The position numbers and the translations under genes were made by a program. The notes beneath the pieces were generated by a model. It did not search any database and had not been told where the DNA came from. It saw only the letters and a list, made by a program, of their open reading frames with translations. Source: Methylocapsa sp. D3K7 (lineage in GTDB: Bacteria > Pseudomonadota > Alphaproteobacteria > Rhizobiales > Beijerinckiaceae). Taken from it: 64,000 nucleotides of DNA. The DNA lies in the NCBI RefSeq assembly GCF_029855125.1, contig NZ_CP123229.1, positions 1,798,001 through 1,862,000 of the forward strand, in the 5' to 3' direction. Shown here in pieces: positions 8,402 to 17,372 of this stretch; the first letter of the stretch is position 1; each line of letters opens with the position of its first letter.

Positions 8402-9082
8402 ATGCAAAAATCATTGGCTGCTGCTTTGGTGCTTTCTTGGTTCTGCGGGTATGAAGCTAGGGCGCAGACGAGGCCAATGTACTGCTATGGACAGTACGCT
8501 CTGTGTCCAGCATCAACTTGTATGCCAACTGGACATGAGATTGCGACGAGGGTCGTATCCACCAGTGGCATATTCATCGGATATCGCAAATACCCAGAAG
8601 CCGTCTGCACGTGCCCGGTTCTTCAAGGAAAGTTTCAAGCGTCGGGCGCAAATTTGGGTCAAATGCAGGGGAGCTGCGCACAACCAACTTTCGGCCTTAG
8701 GCCGGATTGGGGATTGGTATGGTCGTTATACAGCCCTATGCCTCTGCCGCAGGCGTTCAATTACAGTCTTAATGCAGACTCTCAAAAGCCGCTGGTGCAG
8801 GTATGCCCCGCCTCCCCCAAGCGCTCGTTTGTCAATTGTTTCGGGTTCAAATGCTCCGTAAACCCTGAAACAGTCAACGGTGTGCTCCTCGCGACTTGTT
8901 ACTGCCCGATCGACGACGACATGTACGGCAACCCAGTGCCGAGGGGAAGTACCGCTTTCAAGAATGAGGCCGGTCAATGTGACCCAAATTACTGCTCGCT
9001 TCTGCCAGTTTCGGTGCCGTACTCGCCAAGTAACTCAGCGGGGATGTGCCTCGGAACTCCTCCACCCTTGCCACCAGGGTAG
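8402..9082 (+). CDS. Cysteine-rich exported protein with an internal duplication, function unknown
   Basis: 226 residues with a signal peptide (MQKSLAAALVLSWFCG...ARAQ). The mature part has 14 cysteines, an even number consistent with disulfides in the periplasm or outside. It appears to be two related halves: residues ~30-75 (YALCPASTCMPTG ... AVCTCPVLQG) and ~135-190 (FVNCFGFKCSVNPE ... ATCYCPIDDD) share the order C-x4-5-C, a glycine/valine strand, then C-x-C-P. A third C-x3-C style end (CDPNYCSLLP) and a proline-rich tail (TPPPLPPG) follow. I do not recognise the family. It stands alone in the island between non-coding stretches, and its AT content is higher than that of its neighbours, suggesting transfer from elsewhere. 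Confidence 0.7.
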   Translation: MQKSLAAALVLSWFCGYEARAQTRPMYCYGQYALCPASTCMPTGHEIATRVVSTSGIFIGYRKYPEAVCTCPVLQGKFQASGANLGQMQGSCAQPTFGLRPDWGLVWSLYSPMPLPQAFNYSLNADSQKPLVQVCPASPKRSFVNCFGFKCSVNPETVNGVLLATCYCPIDDDMYGNPVPRGSTAFKNEAGQCDPNYCSLLPVSVPYSPSNSAGMCLGTPPPLPPG

Positions 9083-9735
9083 GTCAGAGCGAGAACTTCT
9101 ACCCGGAGTCGTAAAAGTGCCGACGAGCATGAGCTCCCGGATCTTCGCGCACAGTGCATCTTGCCGACGACACAACATCAAGCGGGGAAGTGACGGGACC
9201 TCGAAGTCCGTCGGCCTAACTGGCATCACACAAACTATAAGCTGGTGCCCTATGCCTCGCGTCGTTTTAACAACGTAAAACTCGATAATTACTCACCGCA
9301 AAGCCAACTCCAGGAATCAGCGTACCTAAGGTACGGGCGAATCTCTGCTCAACACCCATGATGGTCGAAGGCCCTCGACGACGTAATGTCTGCCTTCGAG
9401 AAGAGAGCCAGTGCGGCTGAGTGACCAATATGGGCGCGAAACAGACTCAGCGGGCTGAAAGGGGATCGTCCGCTTGGGGACGCGATAAGGCAATTCCGGC
9501 CATTCCTTCGGCATCGTTCGTTGAACCGATAGGGCTCAGACTTGCCCGTTACGTCTCGCCAGCGTTGCGCCAATAGTCGATATCATATGCTGAGCAAAAC
9601 GAAGACACGTCGCGGAGGTACCGTCGCGGGATCAATTTGAAAGCGTACTGCCGTCACTCCAGTGGATTTCAATGACCATATGGCGCATGAGTGAAGTGTG
9701 AGCTGTCGCCGTACCGTCGGAACAGCTCGCCGCCT
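9083..9735. other. Non-coding stretch with repeat copy
   Basis: No supportable gene. It contains repeat family B copy 1 (9353-9437). Other short frames here lack ribosome sites and any recognisable sequence. Confidence 0.5.
9353..9437 (-). repeat. Inverted-repeat family B, copy 1
   Basis: 85 nt that match 13735-13819 in inverted orientation with four mismatches. The pair flanks the oxalate decarboxylase and gamma-glutamyltransferase genes and is nested inside the family A pair. Confidence 0.8.
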
Positions 9736-10176
9736 TTACCGCAGCGCAATTGCAAGCCCGCTCAGGTCGAGATTTGCAATCAAACCGATTTGTCGGCCTT
9801 CCAATTGCAAGACGGCGCCCTTGTCGTTGGCAAGTTGGATCAACCGTGCGCCAATCCCAACCGCGGCGCCGGCCCCGGCGGCGACATAGACTCCGGCGAC
9901 GTCCGACGGCCTGCGAATGTTGATGACCCGGCCAACCAAGGTCGTCTGCGACAGACCGAAGACGAGGCCAGCGTCTACACCGCCGACCGACAATCGGTAT
10001 CGCCGTCCGTGAAAGATCAGCGTGCCCCATCCTCCGTTCGCGCCGATGAACCAACCGCCCTTCACCACCGAAATGCGGACAATGCCGCTGTCAGCAGAGG
10101 CCCCGGATGAAATGCTCGCGCCAACCATAGCGACCAACGCGATAAGGCTGACACGGGCTCGGTGAGCAATTTGCAT
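9736..10176 (-). CDS. Small exported glycine-rich protein, function unknown
   Basis: 146 residues starting at an ATG with a purine-rich ribosome site (GGGAGAA) about 8 nt upstream. A signal peptide (LIALVAMVGASISSGASA) precedes a soluble domain of short beta-strands: GGWGTLIFHGRRYRLSVGG, VDAGLVFGLSQTTLVGRV, GVYVAAGAGAAVGIGARL, GAVLQLEGRQIGLIANL. This pattern (G-L-F-x-G-x-x-Y-x-L-x-V-G-G followed by a fibre-like end) resembles small periplasmic proteins of unknown function common in alphaproteobacteria, but I cannot name the family. Its divergent neighbour is the oxalate decarboxylase, 249 nt away, so the two may share a regulatory region. Confidence 0.65.
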   Translation of the reverse strand: MQIAHRARVSLIALVAMVGASISSGASADSGIVRISVVKGGWFIGANGGWGTLIFHGRRYRLSVGGVDAGLVFGLSQTTLVGRVINIRRPSDVAGVYVAAGAGAAVGIGARLIQLANDKGAVLQLEGRQIGLIANLDLSGLAIALR

Positions 10177-10425
10177 GTTGGAGTTCTCCCGGAAACCCTT
10201 GGGCGCAGCTCGGCAGCCTTAATCGGACTCCCCAGATGCCCCCGAACCGACGTGAATTGTAGACGTTCTCTGCGCTGATTGGAAGCGCGACCCGAGCCGA
10301 AACGGCTCATTGCCTGCTTCAACCTGGAGGCGGCCTTACCACGGCCCACGAGATCGGGGTACGACTTTGAAAAATCATGCGGTGACCCCTATAATGCGTA
10401 AAGCTGTGCTCGAGAGGAAGCTTTC

Positions 10426-11532
10426 ATGTTCTCGTCCAACATCCCGATCAGTTCGGAAGGCGGCGACAATAGTTTCCAGAATAATGTTCCCGACCCCGTG
10501 ACCTCGGGCACGGAGCTGCCAACCTTCAAATTCGAGCTGGAAAAATCCGAGGGGCGTGTGAGCTACGGCAGCTATGGCAAGGAGGCCACGGTGGTCCAAT
10601 TGCCGATATCGAAGGCTCTTGCCGGCGTCTCGATGCGCATGGAGCCTGGGGTGATGCGCGAGCTGCATTGGCATGCCACGGCGGCGGAGTGGGCATTTGT
10701 CACGGAAGGATCCGTGCGCACCACGGTGATCGACCCGCAGGGCTGCTCCGAGACCAATGACTTTGGTCCGGGTGACATCTGGTATTTTCCGCGCGGTCAC
10801 GCGCATGTCATCGAGACCTTGGGCGATACGCCGTGCCACTTCATCCTTGTCTTCGACAATGGATATTTTTCCGAATTCGGCACCTTCAGCATCACCGATT
10901 GGCTCGGCCATGCGCCCAAGGAATTGCTCGCCAAAAATTTCGGCGTTCCGGCTTCGACCTTCGAAAGTTTCCCCAAGAACGAGGTCTATTTCGCCAAGGG
11001 GAAAATCCCGCCGGCCGTCCCCTCCGTTCCTCTGCAAGGTTGGAAGGCGCCGCCGCTCACCCACAAATATAGTCTCCTCTCCCAGAAGCCGTATGAAATT
11101 TTCAACGGGGGTATTGAGTGGCGTGTCGATGGCTCGCAGTTTCCCATTTCCACCACCATGACAGGGGTCGTGCTGGAGATGGAACCGGGCGCTCTGCGAG
11201 AACTTCATTGGCATCCGAATGCCTCGGAGTGGCAATATGTGCTCAGCGGCAATTTCAACGTGACGCTCTTTGGCTCGAAAGGACGCTGGCGGCAGGAGAC
11301 TCTGAGCAAGGGCGATGTCGGCTATATTCCGCAGGGGTTCGGCCATTCGATTGAAAACGTCGGGCAAGACGAGGCCCGTATCCTCATCGTTTTCAACAAC
11401 GGCCATTACCAGACGATCGATCTGTCGCAATGGATTGCCGGAAATCCCCTCGACGTCCTCGCCACCAATTTCTCGCAAGAGGCGGCGGTCTTTGATAAAT
11501 TCCCGCGCAAGGATGTCTTCATCACGAAATAG
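10426..11532 (+). CDS. oxdC: Bicupin oxalate decarboxylase
   Basis: 368 residues with two cupin domains, each with the manganese ligands. First site: ELHWHATAAEW (His, His, Glu) and PRGHAHVIE (His). Second site: ELHWHPNASEW and GFGHSIENV. The lid between strands reads SEFGT where the classical Bacillus enzyme has SENST: the glutamate thought to act as proton donor is kept, two neighbours differ. The enzyme converts oxalate to formate and CO2 using O2 as cofactor, and formate is a useful electron source for a methylotroph. There is no signal peptide, so it is cytoplasmic. The ATG at 10426 follows GAGAGGAAG by 6 nt. It is intact, unlike many island genes. The next gene follows 56 nt later in the same direction. 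Confidence 0.9.
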   Translation: MFSSNIPISSEGGDNSFQNNVPDPVTSGTELPTFKFELEKSEGRVSYGSYGKEATVVQLPISKALAGVSMRMEPGVMRELHWHATAAEWAFVTEGSVRTTVIDPQGCSETNDFGPGDIWYFPRGHAHVIETLGDTPCHFILVFDNGYFSEFGTFSITDWLGHAPKELLAKNFGVPASTFESFPKNEVYFAKGKIPPAVPSVPLQGWKAPPLTHKYSLLSQKPYEIFNGGIEWRVDGSQFPISTTMTGVVLEMEPGALRELHWHPNASEWQYVLSGNFNVTLFGSKGRWRQETLSKGDVGYIPQGFGHSIENVGQDEARILIVFNNGHYQTIDLSQWIAGNPLDVLATNFSQEAAVFDKFPRKDVFITK

Positions 11533-11588
11533 CCGCATTGCCATAAGGGCTACAATTACTGACTTCAAGCCTGAGACCTGGAACCCGC

Positions 11589-13208
11589 ATGAAATCCTTC
11601 AATTTTCAACGCGCTCCAATTTTTGCAAAAAATGGCATGGCTTGTTCGAGCCAGCCTCTCGCTGCAGCCGTCGGCAGAGACATACTCAGGGCAGGAGGAA
11701 ATGCTGTGGATGCCGCAGTCGCGATGGCCGCAATGGTCAATATAACCGAGCCCATGATGAATGGGCTCGGTGGCGATTGCATGATGCTCGTACATTGGAA
11801 TGGCGCGTTTTTTGGGCTTAATGGCAGTGGTCGTGCGGGTTCCCGCCTGACCATCGACAATCTTTGCGCCGCAGGTTTTTCTTCTATGCCTAAGGCTGGT
11901 GCTGCGACCGTCACTGTCCCCGGCGCACTCGATGCCTACCTTGCACTGCACGACCGATTTGGGTCCATGGACCTTTCCGCGCTTGTTGAGCCTGCGGCAG
12001 CCTATGCCGAGGATGGCTTTGCGGTGAGCGCGAAGGTAAGCCAGGCGTGGAAGTGGGGGGCGTCGAAACTCCAGCGTTTCTCGCCCGACGCGAGCCCTTA
12101 CTTGCCGGGAGGTGAGGCACCGAAGGCCGGGCAGATTTTCCAACACAAAGACCTCGCGCGCACGTGGCGCTTGATTGCAAAGGGAGGTCGCGCTGCGTTT
12201 TACGGAGGCGAGGTTCGAGATCGCGTCCTCGACGCGTTGCAGAAGGCCGGAGGCTATTTGGAAATTGAGGACTTTGATCAGGTGCAAGCCGAGTGGGTCG
12301 AGCCAATCCGCGCCAGCTACCGGGGCCATACCATTTTGGAGCTCCCGCCAAATGGCCAAGGCATCGTGGCCCTCATGGCTTTAGGTATTCTTGAAGGCTT
12401 CGATTTGACGGGCCTTTTCAATGAGAATGAGGCTCAGGCCGGCCATTTGATAATCGAGGCCATCAAGCTGTGCTTTGCCGATGCGGAAAGGTACGTTGCC
12501 GATCCTCGCTTCGTAGAGATACCCGTGGAACGTCTCCTCTCGGCAGAGTACCTCGGGGGGCGTCGCGGCCTGATCGAGCGAGATCGTGCGCTCGATAATC
12601 CTCCTGCGGGCCGAGTCTATGGAGACACGACGTACCTCACGGTCGTCGATCGCGATCGCAATGCTGTTTCCCTGATTACAAGCATTTCCGACGTGTTCGG
12701 GTCCGGCATCATCGTTCCTGGAACCGGGATCATCCTCCACAATCGCGGGGCTGATTTTGAGATGAATGCAGCCCATCCGAATCATGCCGCTCCTGGCAAG
12801 CGTGTACGCCACACGATTATTCCCTCAATGATGCTTGCGCCCGATGGTTCACTAAAGCTGAGTTTTGGCTGTATGGGTGCTAATATGCAACCTCAGGGAC
12901 AGGTTCAGATCCTCGTCAATATCCTTGACCGCGGAATGAATCTGCAGCAGGCGGTGGATGCTCCGCGCGTGCGAGTGCTCGATGGTCATCGAATCTCCAT
13001 CGAGCAGCATCCCGATTCAAATTTTGCCGACGAACTCAAGGCTCTTGGACACGACATCGTCATAGGCGAGGAAATTCCCGCGGATTGGATGCTGCCTCAC
13101 GATTTCATGAGGTCCTTCGAGGGTAGCGCCCAGGCCATCGCTATTGATGGCGAATCCTTGTGTGGCGCCTCCGACCCTCGCCTCGATGGAATCGCAGTAT
13201 CTTGGTAA
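11589..13208 (+). CDS. ggt: Gamma-glutamyltransferase-family Ntn hydrolase
   Basis: 539 residues, the usual length. The family start is visible (NGMACSSQPLAAAVGRDILRAGGNAVDAAVAM), then NGLGGDCMML, PGALDAYLALHDRFG and the autoprocessing site, with the nucleophile threonine in GDTTYLTVVD near residue 350, followed by SLITSISDVFGSGIIVPGTG and the small-subunit end MQPQGQVQILVNIL, QQAVDAPRVRV. No signal peptide is evident, in contrast to the periplasmic enteric enzyme. These enzymes split gamma-glutamyl bonds of glutathione-like substrates or, in related branches, acylases or oxamate-type amides; the exact substrate cannot be read here. It follows oxdC by 56 nt and is probably co-transcribed. No lesion is seen. 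Confidence 0.85.
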   Translation: MKSFNFQRAPIFAKNGMACSSQPLAAAVGRDILRAGGNAVDAAVAMAAMVNITEPMMNGLGGDCMMLVHWNGAFFGLNGSGRAGSRLTIDNLCAAGFSSMPKAGAATVTVPGALDAYLALHDRFGSMDLSALVEPAAAYAEDGFAVSAKVSQAWKWGASKLQRFSPDASPYLPGGEAPKAGQIFQHKDLARTWRLIAKGGRAAFYGGEVRDRVLDALQKAGGYLEIEDFDQVQAEWVEPIRASYRGHTILELPPNGQGIVALMALGILEGFDLTGLFNENEAQAGHLIIEAIKLCFADAERYVADPRFVEIPVERLLSAEYLGGRRGLIERDRALDNPPAGRVYGDTTYLTVVDRDRNAVSLITSISDVFGSGIIVPGTGIILHNRGADFEMNAAHPNHAAPGKRVRHTIIPSMMLAPDGSLKLSFGCMGANMQPQGQVQILVNILDRGMNLQQAVDAPRVRVLDGHRISIEQHPDSNFADELKALGHDIVIGEEIPADWMLPHDFMRSFEGSAQAIAIDGESLCGASDPRLDGIAVSW

Positions 13209-13965
13209 CCGTTGCCGACTTGTTCGAGAGTCGGCGTGATGCCGTCGGCAACCTTCCGCCCTTGCACCAGATCTTCCTGATCAAATGGCTCCAGTCGTAC
13301 GCATCGTGGATAACGACGTATAGATCGAAATGATGCACTGGGAATGCCGGGGTCGCTGCCATATGGCGGCGCTCTGGTGACGGACATCCGCACTCTAAAA
13401 GCCCCGCATTAGGGGCGCTGGCTCGGGCCTGAAAGCCGCAGCATTGGAGCAAAAATGACAACTTCCCACCCATCATTGCCGTGAACACCCTTAGGGTGGA
13501 CGTCCGTTCTGGAGAAGCGGCAATGGTCGGTTGGACGGCCCAAATTGGCGCGAACGGGCCGAACGCGAATGCCAATTCGGGCCGGAAGCGGAATGGCAGC
13601 TTCCGGATAGGAAGTGAAAGCGGACGTCCCGTAGCACAACTCAGACGGCAAACTTCGATCCAACTACGTCGCTCAGGCGCTGATCAGCTCGTTCCGAAAG
13701 CAGTCGCAGCGCGGACAAACCGACCGGCGGTAGAGCGCCCAGATTGGTCACTCAGCCGCACTGGCTCTCTTCTCGAAAGCAGACATTACGTCGGCGAGGG
13801 CCTTCGACCATCACGGGTGGAAAGCGGCCATTTGCTCAACCCTGTTGAACGACGCCAGTGCGCCAATTGTAGCTTCTCGCCTCGCCGAGAAATCGCGAGC
13901 GAACTCCTGAAAGTGTCAACAATGCAATCTAATAAATTCGACGGTCATCAAAGTCACGGCTCGGC
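13209..13965. other. Non-coding stretch with repeat copy
   Basis: About 760 nt without a credible gene between two genes that converge. Contains family B copy 2 (13735-13819) and further GC-rich stretches rich in short inverted words (for example around 13500-13640) that look like more degraded repeat units. Confidence 0.5.
13735..13819 (+). repeat. Inverted-repeat family B, copy 2
   Basis: Inverse of 9353-9437, 81 of 85 positions identical. Confidence 0.8.
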
Positions 13966-16317
13966 TCACGAGTTTTGTGTTAGCCCGGAGACGGCGATGA
14001 GCAGGATCGCTCCCAAAGCCAGGCCTACGACGCCAAGGGCGGAGAATACAAAGACTTGCCAACCCTTGAGATACTTGCGCTCGGGATCGTTGAAGAAATC
14101 GGTGAGTTCCTTGTTGATCGGGATCACGGGCAAGAGCTGCGCCAGGCTGGCGCAGGTACACCAGATTGCTCCACGGTTTTTCGCCGCCGGAACGGTCGAC
14201 CAAAGCAGCGCGACGCCACCAAGCCAGAAGGCAAGCACCCAGGGTATAACTTTGAAAGTATGTGAGCCCAAGCCATAGCCGGCCACGGAGCCGAGCACGG
14301 TCTGAAGAATGCAGGAGCCCAGCCGGCCTTCCTCGCACGCCATCTCGCGTTCCCGCTCGCGGCGAAGATAGCGGATATCGTCGGCGGCATCACGGTCGCC
14401 TGCATTCGTGAAGGCGATCGCAAGTTGCGAGTAGATAGCCGGACTGTGGTGGGGATCGCGCCTTGCCCAATTGTCCCACCATTTCGCTTCCTGATCGTGC
14501 CCTTGCGGTCTGGTGTCTCCATCGATTCCGCCAAGGCGACCGAAAGTGAGGCCTTCGAGAAAAAGCTGACCCTTCGCAGGCCAGTCGTTCATCGCATCCA
14601 TCCGGCTGCCGATATGCACGTTATGCAAGTTCAAAGCGCCGTGTTTGCAGTCATTTCCGTTGCAGAGAGAGGAGTCATGTGCGCCCCCAAGTTTCAGGTC
14701 GGCGGCAATCGACGCGCCTGATAGATCAAGTCCCGCCAGACCGGCGCCACTGAGGTCGAGACTGCCGCCGATATGGGCCAGGCCCATATTGACCTGATCG
14801 GCGAAACGGCTATCGGGCATGTTCATATTGCCGCCCGCCTGCAAGAAGGACGCGTCCATAGCGCCCTCGAAGCTGGCGTCCGGTATTAGGATATTTCCCT
14901 CCACCTTGGAGCCCGTCAGAAACACCTGTTTGAATTTGACCTTGTTTGCCTTGTACTCCGATGGAGCTCCGGCGAGACGGGCGAAGTGCTCTAAACTTTC
15001 GGCGGTCTGCGATCCCATTCCTAGATTGCCACCGACTTTTAACAAGCCGGCGAACAACGGCCCATCGAAACTGGCGCCGATCATTAAGATATTTCCCGCA
15101 ATCGTTGCGCCATTGATATCCACAGTCTTGAAACTAGAACCCCGCCACCGGTCGGATTGCATGAGCAGATTGCCGTCAACATGCAGGGTTTCGCCATGTA
15201 GTGCGCCCTCGAAATCGGCGCCGCTCATGTCGAGCTTTCCCTTGATTTTCGCGCCGGTGAGATTCACCTCGTCGAAGGTAGTCCTATTGTCCGCGTCGGA
15301 TTGCATCGAGAGATCGCCGCCGACTTCTATGGAGGACGCGTTCAGCGTGCCATCGAAATGAGCGCCAGTCATGCTAACTTCTTGATTGATCCTCGCGCCG
15401 CTCAGAATCACACTCTTTAAGCTCGTCGTGTTTTGAGCCAAGGATCCCATGAACAGAGCGCCGCCGACCTGCAACAAACTGGCGTCCAGCGCCCCATCGA
15501 AACTGGCGCCGATGATGGAGACATTTCCCGCGATCCTCGCGCCGACAAGAGACATTCCCTTCTGGAAGCTGGTCTTGTTTGGTGGCAGGGAAGCCATCAA
15601 CAGATTGCCGCCAACCTCCAGGGCGGCGGCATTCAGCACCTCATTGAAGCTCGCACCGGGCATCATGAGTTGTCCATTGACTTTCGCGCCGCTAAGACTC
15701 ACCGAACTCTTAAAGCTGGCGCCGTTTAAAACAAGTTGTCCCGCGATCCGCACGCTGCCGAGACTCACCGCACTCTGGAAAACGGCGCCATTGCGGAGAT
15801 TCAAATCGCTGTCGGAATGCAAACCGTCCGCCAACAATTCGCCGCTCATCAGCGAGTCGTCGAGCTCGATTAGACTGTTGGTCTGCACGCGTGTCAGATC
15901 GATTTTGCCTTCAATGCGGCTGCCGTCGATCAGAATTGCCCGAATGAGGCTCGTATCCGTAAGATCGAGATTCCCGACAATCCGGGCACCTCCGATTCCG
16001 ATGCCTCCCAAGGGGGTTGCCTCCCGCCAAGGGGCTCGCGTCAACAAATCCTGCAGAAAGCGGGCAGAGAGTTTGCGGCAGCCGTCTTGCCAGCGCGGAT
16101 CCTTCTCGTCCCTGGGATCGATTATAGGCGTGCGACAGTGAGCGTTGAAGTCGGCCGCTTCACCCCGCTTGATCTGTGACCAAGCCCACCCCTCGGCGGT
16201 TCCGGGGTCGTCATAGAGCTCACGCGCCACAGTTGCGTCGAGCGAGACCAGCGACAGCCCCAGAAGCGAATATGAGCAAACTAATAACGCGCCGGCCGTG
16301 CCACGCATTTTCCGCAT
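13966..16317 (-). CDS. Large exported beta-helix-like repeat protein with C-terminal membrane segments
   Basis: 783 residues. A signal peptide or anchor (residues ~5-30) is followed by a small helical domain (WSQIKRGEAADFNAHC, ARFLQDLLTRAPWRE), then from ~105 to ~590 a long array of repeats of about 20 residues built as GARIxGNLxMxGASFDG, ALDASLLQVGGNLLM, alternating with KTSFKxVxLxGA. This regular leucine/isoleucine-glycine spacing suggests a right-handed beta-helix akin to pentapeptide-repeat proteins. A TPR-like helical section (IYSQLAIAFTNAGDRDAADDI) and two transmembrane helices (~690-715 and ~755-778) end the protein. Similar architectures are annotated as pentapeptide-repeat or membrane-associated proteins without known function. 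It is intact. Upstream on the minus strand I see no convincing promoter. Confidence 0.7.
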   Translation of the reverse strand: MRKMRGTAGALLVCSYSLLGLSLVSLDATVARELYDDPGTAEGWAWSQIKRGEAADFNAHCRTPIIDPRDEKDPRWQDGCRKLSARFLQDLLTRAPWREATPLGGIGIGGARIVGNLDLTDTSLIRAILIDGSRIEGKIDLTRVQTNSLIELDDSLMSGELLADGLHSDSDLNLRNGAVFQSAVSLGSVRIAGQLVLNGASFKSSVSLSGAKVNGQLMMPGASFNEVLNAAALEVGGNLLMASLPPNKTSFQKGMSLVGARIAGNVSIIGASFDGALDASLLQVGGALFMGSLAQNTTSLKSVILSGARINQEVSMTGAHFDGTLNASSIEVGGDLSMQSDADNRTTFDEVNLTGAKIKGKLDMSGADFEGALHGETLHVDGNLLMQSDRWRGSSFKTVDINGATIAGNILMIGASFDGPLFAGLLKVGGNLGMGSQTAESLEHFARLAGAPSEYKANKVKFKQVFLTGSKVEGNILIPDASFEGAMDASFLQAGGNMNMPDSRFADQVNMGLAHIGGSLDLSGAGLAGLDLSGASIAADLKLGGAHDSSLCNGNDCKHGALNLHNVHIGSRMDAMNDWPAKGQLFLEGLTFGRLGGIDGDTRPQGHDQEAKWWDNWARRDPHHSPAIYSQLAIAFTNAGDRDAADDIRYLRREREREMACEEGRLGSCILQTVLGSVAGYGLGSHTFKVIPWVLAFWLGGVALLWSTVPAAKNRGAIWCTCASLAQLLPVIPINKELTDFFNDPERKYLKGWQVFVFSALGVVGLALGAILLIAVSGLTQNS

Positions 16318-17051
16318 AAGTTATTTGTCCTGACGGAACGCGGATCTATTGTTAGCCTAAACCCACCCATGGGCTTCGTCAAAGTCGCGATAGAGCGAGA
16401 ACTTTTGCAAAAGGGATTTGCTATGCGGCGCTTGATGGTCGCCCTTTGGGTCCGAATCAGCTATTGAGTACCCGGTCGCCGGATGACCGCTCCTGGCGCT
16501 CAACGTAAGTGCCAGCACGGCTCGCGTCCGTCAGCTTTCCGACTCAGTACGGAAAACATAAGTGCGTAGCGTTAAAGTTCGACTCAGAGTTCTAGATGAC
16601 AGGAATTGCCTGCGGAAATTCACCCGATGATTCTTGCATTCGTCCTCGTAGCCGGATGGTAAGAATCTGGCCGAGCGCGAAGAGCAGTTTGCGCGCCAGG
16701 GGCAGGCTGCTCTGCTCGAATGCCGGACCAACACACGCGTCCAGAGCACAGCTTAAGATGTCCAGTCTTCTTTCGGCATCAAACGTCGCTTTCACCCTCG
16801 AAGACCTATGGCAAAAACGTTGCCGTCGGGCTGCTCTCCTTCTCGCTCACAGAAGGTCGACGAGGGGGGCTCGTCATCAACGCGAAGCTTTTTAGCGAAG
16901 GTGGGGTACCTTGGATGGGTCATGATTTGGAGGCTGATATGGGCTCCAATACGAAGGAAACGAATGTGGGTGTGAGCCCGTACTTTGTGGCTGTTACATT
17001 CCTCTTGTGAGAGGAGTTTTAGGAACGTGGACGATGACCATTCACCGTTGC
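16318..17051. other. Non-coding stretch
   Basis: About 730 nt with no credible gene on either strand. Short frames lack ribosome sites and protein-like composition. It separates the beta-helix gene from the small zinc protein module. Confidence 0.45.
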
Positions 17052-17077
17052 GCGCTACATCTGTTTGGATGTAGCGC
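17052..17077 (+). terminator. Perfect 10-bp hairpin (terminator or leader hairpin)
   Basis: GCGCTACATC and GATGTAGCGC are exact inverses around a 6-nt loop (TGTTTG), followed after about 10 nt by a short T run (CTTTTG). It could end an upstream transcript or act in the leader of the small gene that starts 61 nt later. Stem strength is high, the T run is weak. Confidence 0.45.
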
Positions 17078-17138
17078 TCGGTACAACTTTTGCCTCAATG
17101 TTGGTGTTTCTTTTGAGATTGGTATTTAGGAGAGAGTG

Positions 17139-17324
17139 ATGGCGCACTTTCGATTTGAACCGCCTCGGATTAATACAGACGAAGCGAAACAACGTGGTGC
17201 CTACTGCCACGAATGTCTTTCGCGGTTCAATGCAAGCGAAGCGCGATATCGATATGGCACTAAGCATTTCCACAAGGAGTGTGCCAGGAAATGGCTGCAG
17301 CGAGAGATGGCTCAGTGCGGATAG
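17139..17324 (+). CDS. 61-residue LIM-like zinc-finger mini protein
   Basis: Starts at the ATG at 17139, 5-6 nt after a strong ribosome site (TTTAGGAGAGAG); a GTG directly before it is possible. The cysteine and histidine spacing Cys23-x2-Cys26-x18-His45-x2-Cys48 fits half of a LIM-type zinc finger (C-x2-C-x16-23-H-x2-C), with an extra His43 and Cys60. The rest is basic and aromatic (EARYRYGTKHFHKECARKW), as in small nucleic-acid- or protein-binding zinc modules. No close family is recognised. It lies between a strong hairpin and a tRNA-like gene (48 nt downstream) in the same direction, so the three may be one small transcription unit of phage or plasmid origin. Confidence 0.65.
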   Translation: MAHFRFEPPRINTDEAKQRGAYCHECLSRFNASEARYRYGTKHFHKECARKWLQREMAQCG

Positions 17325-17372
17325 TTCTTTAGGCGGCCATCGAAAGACCGGCCGCTTTGTTTGGAAATTATC

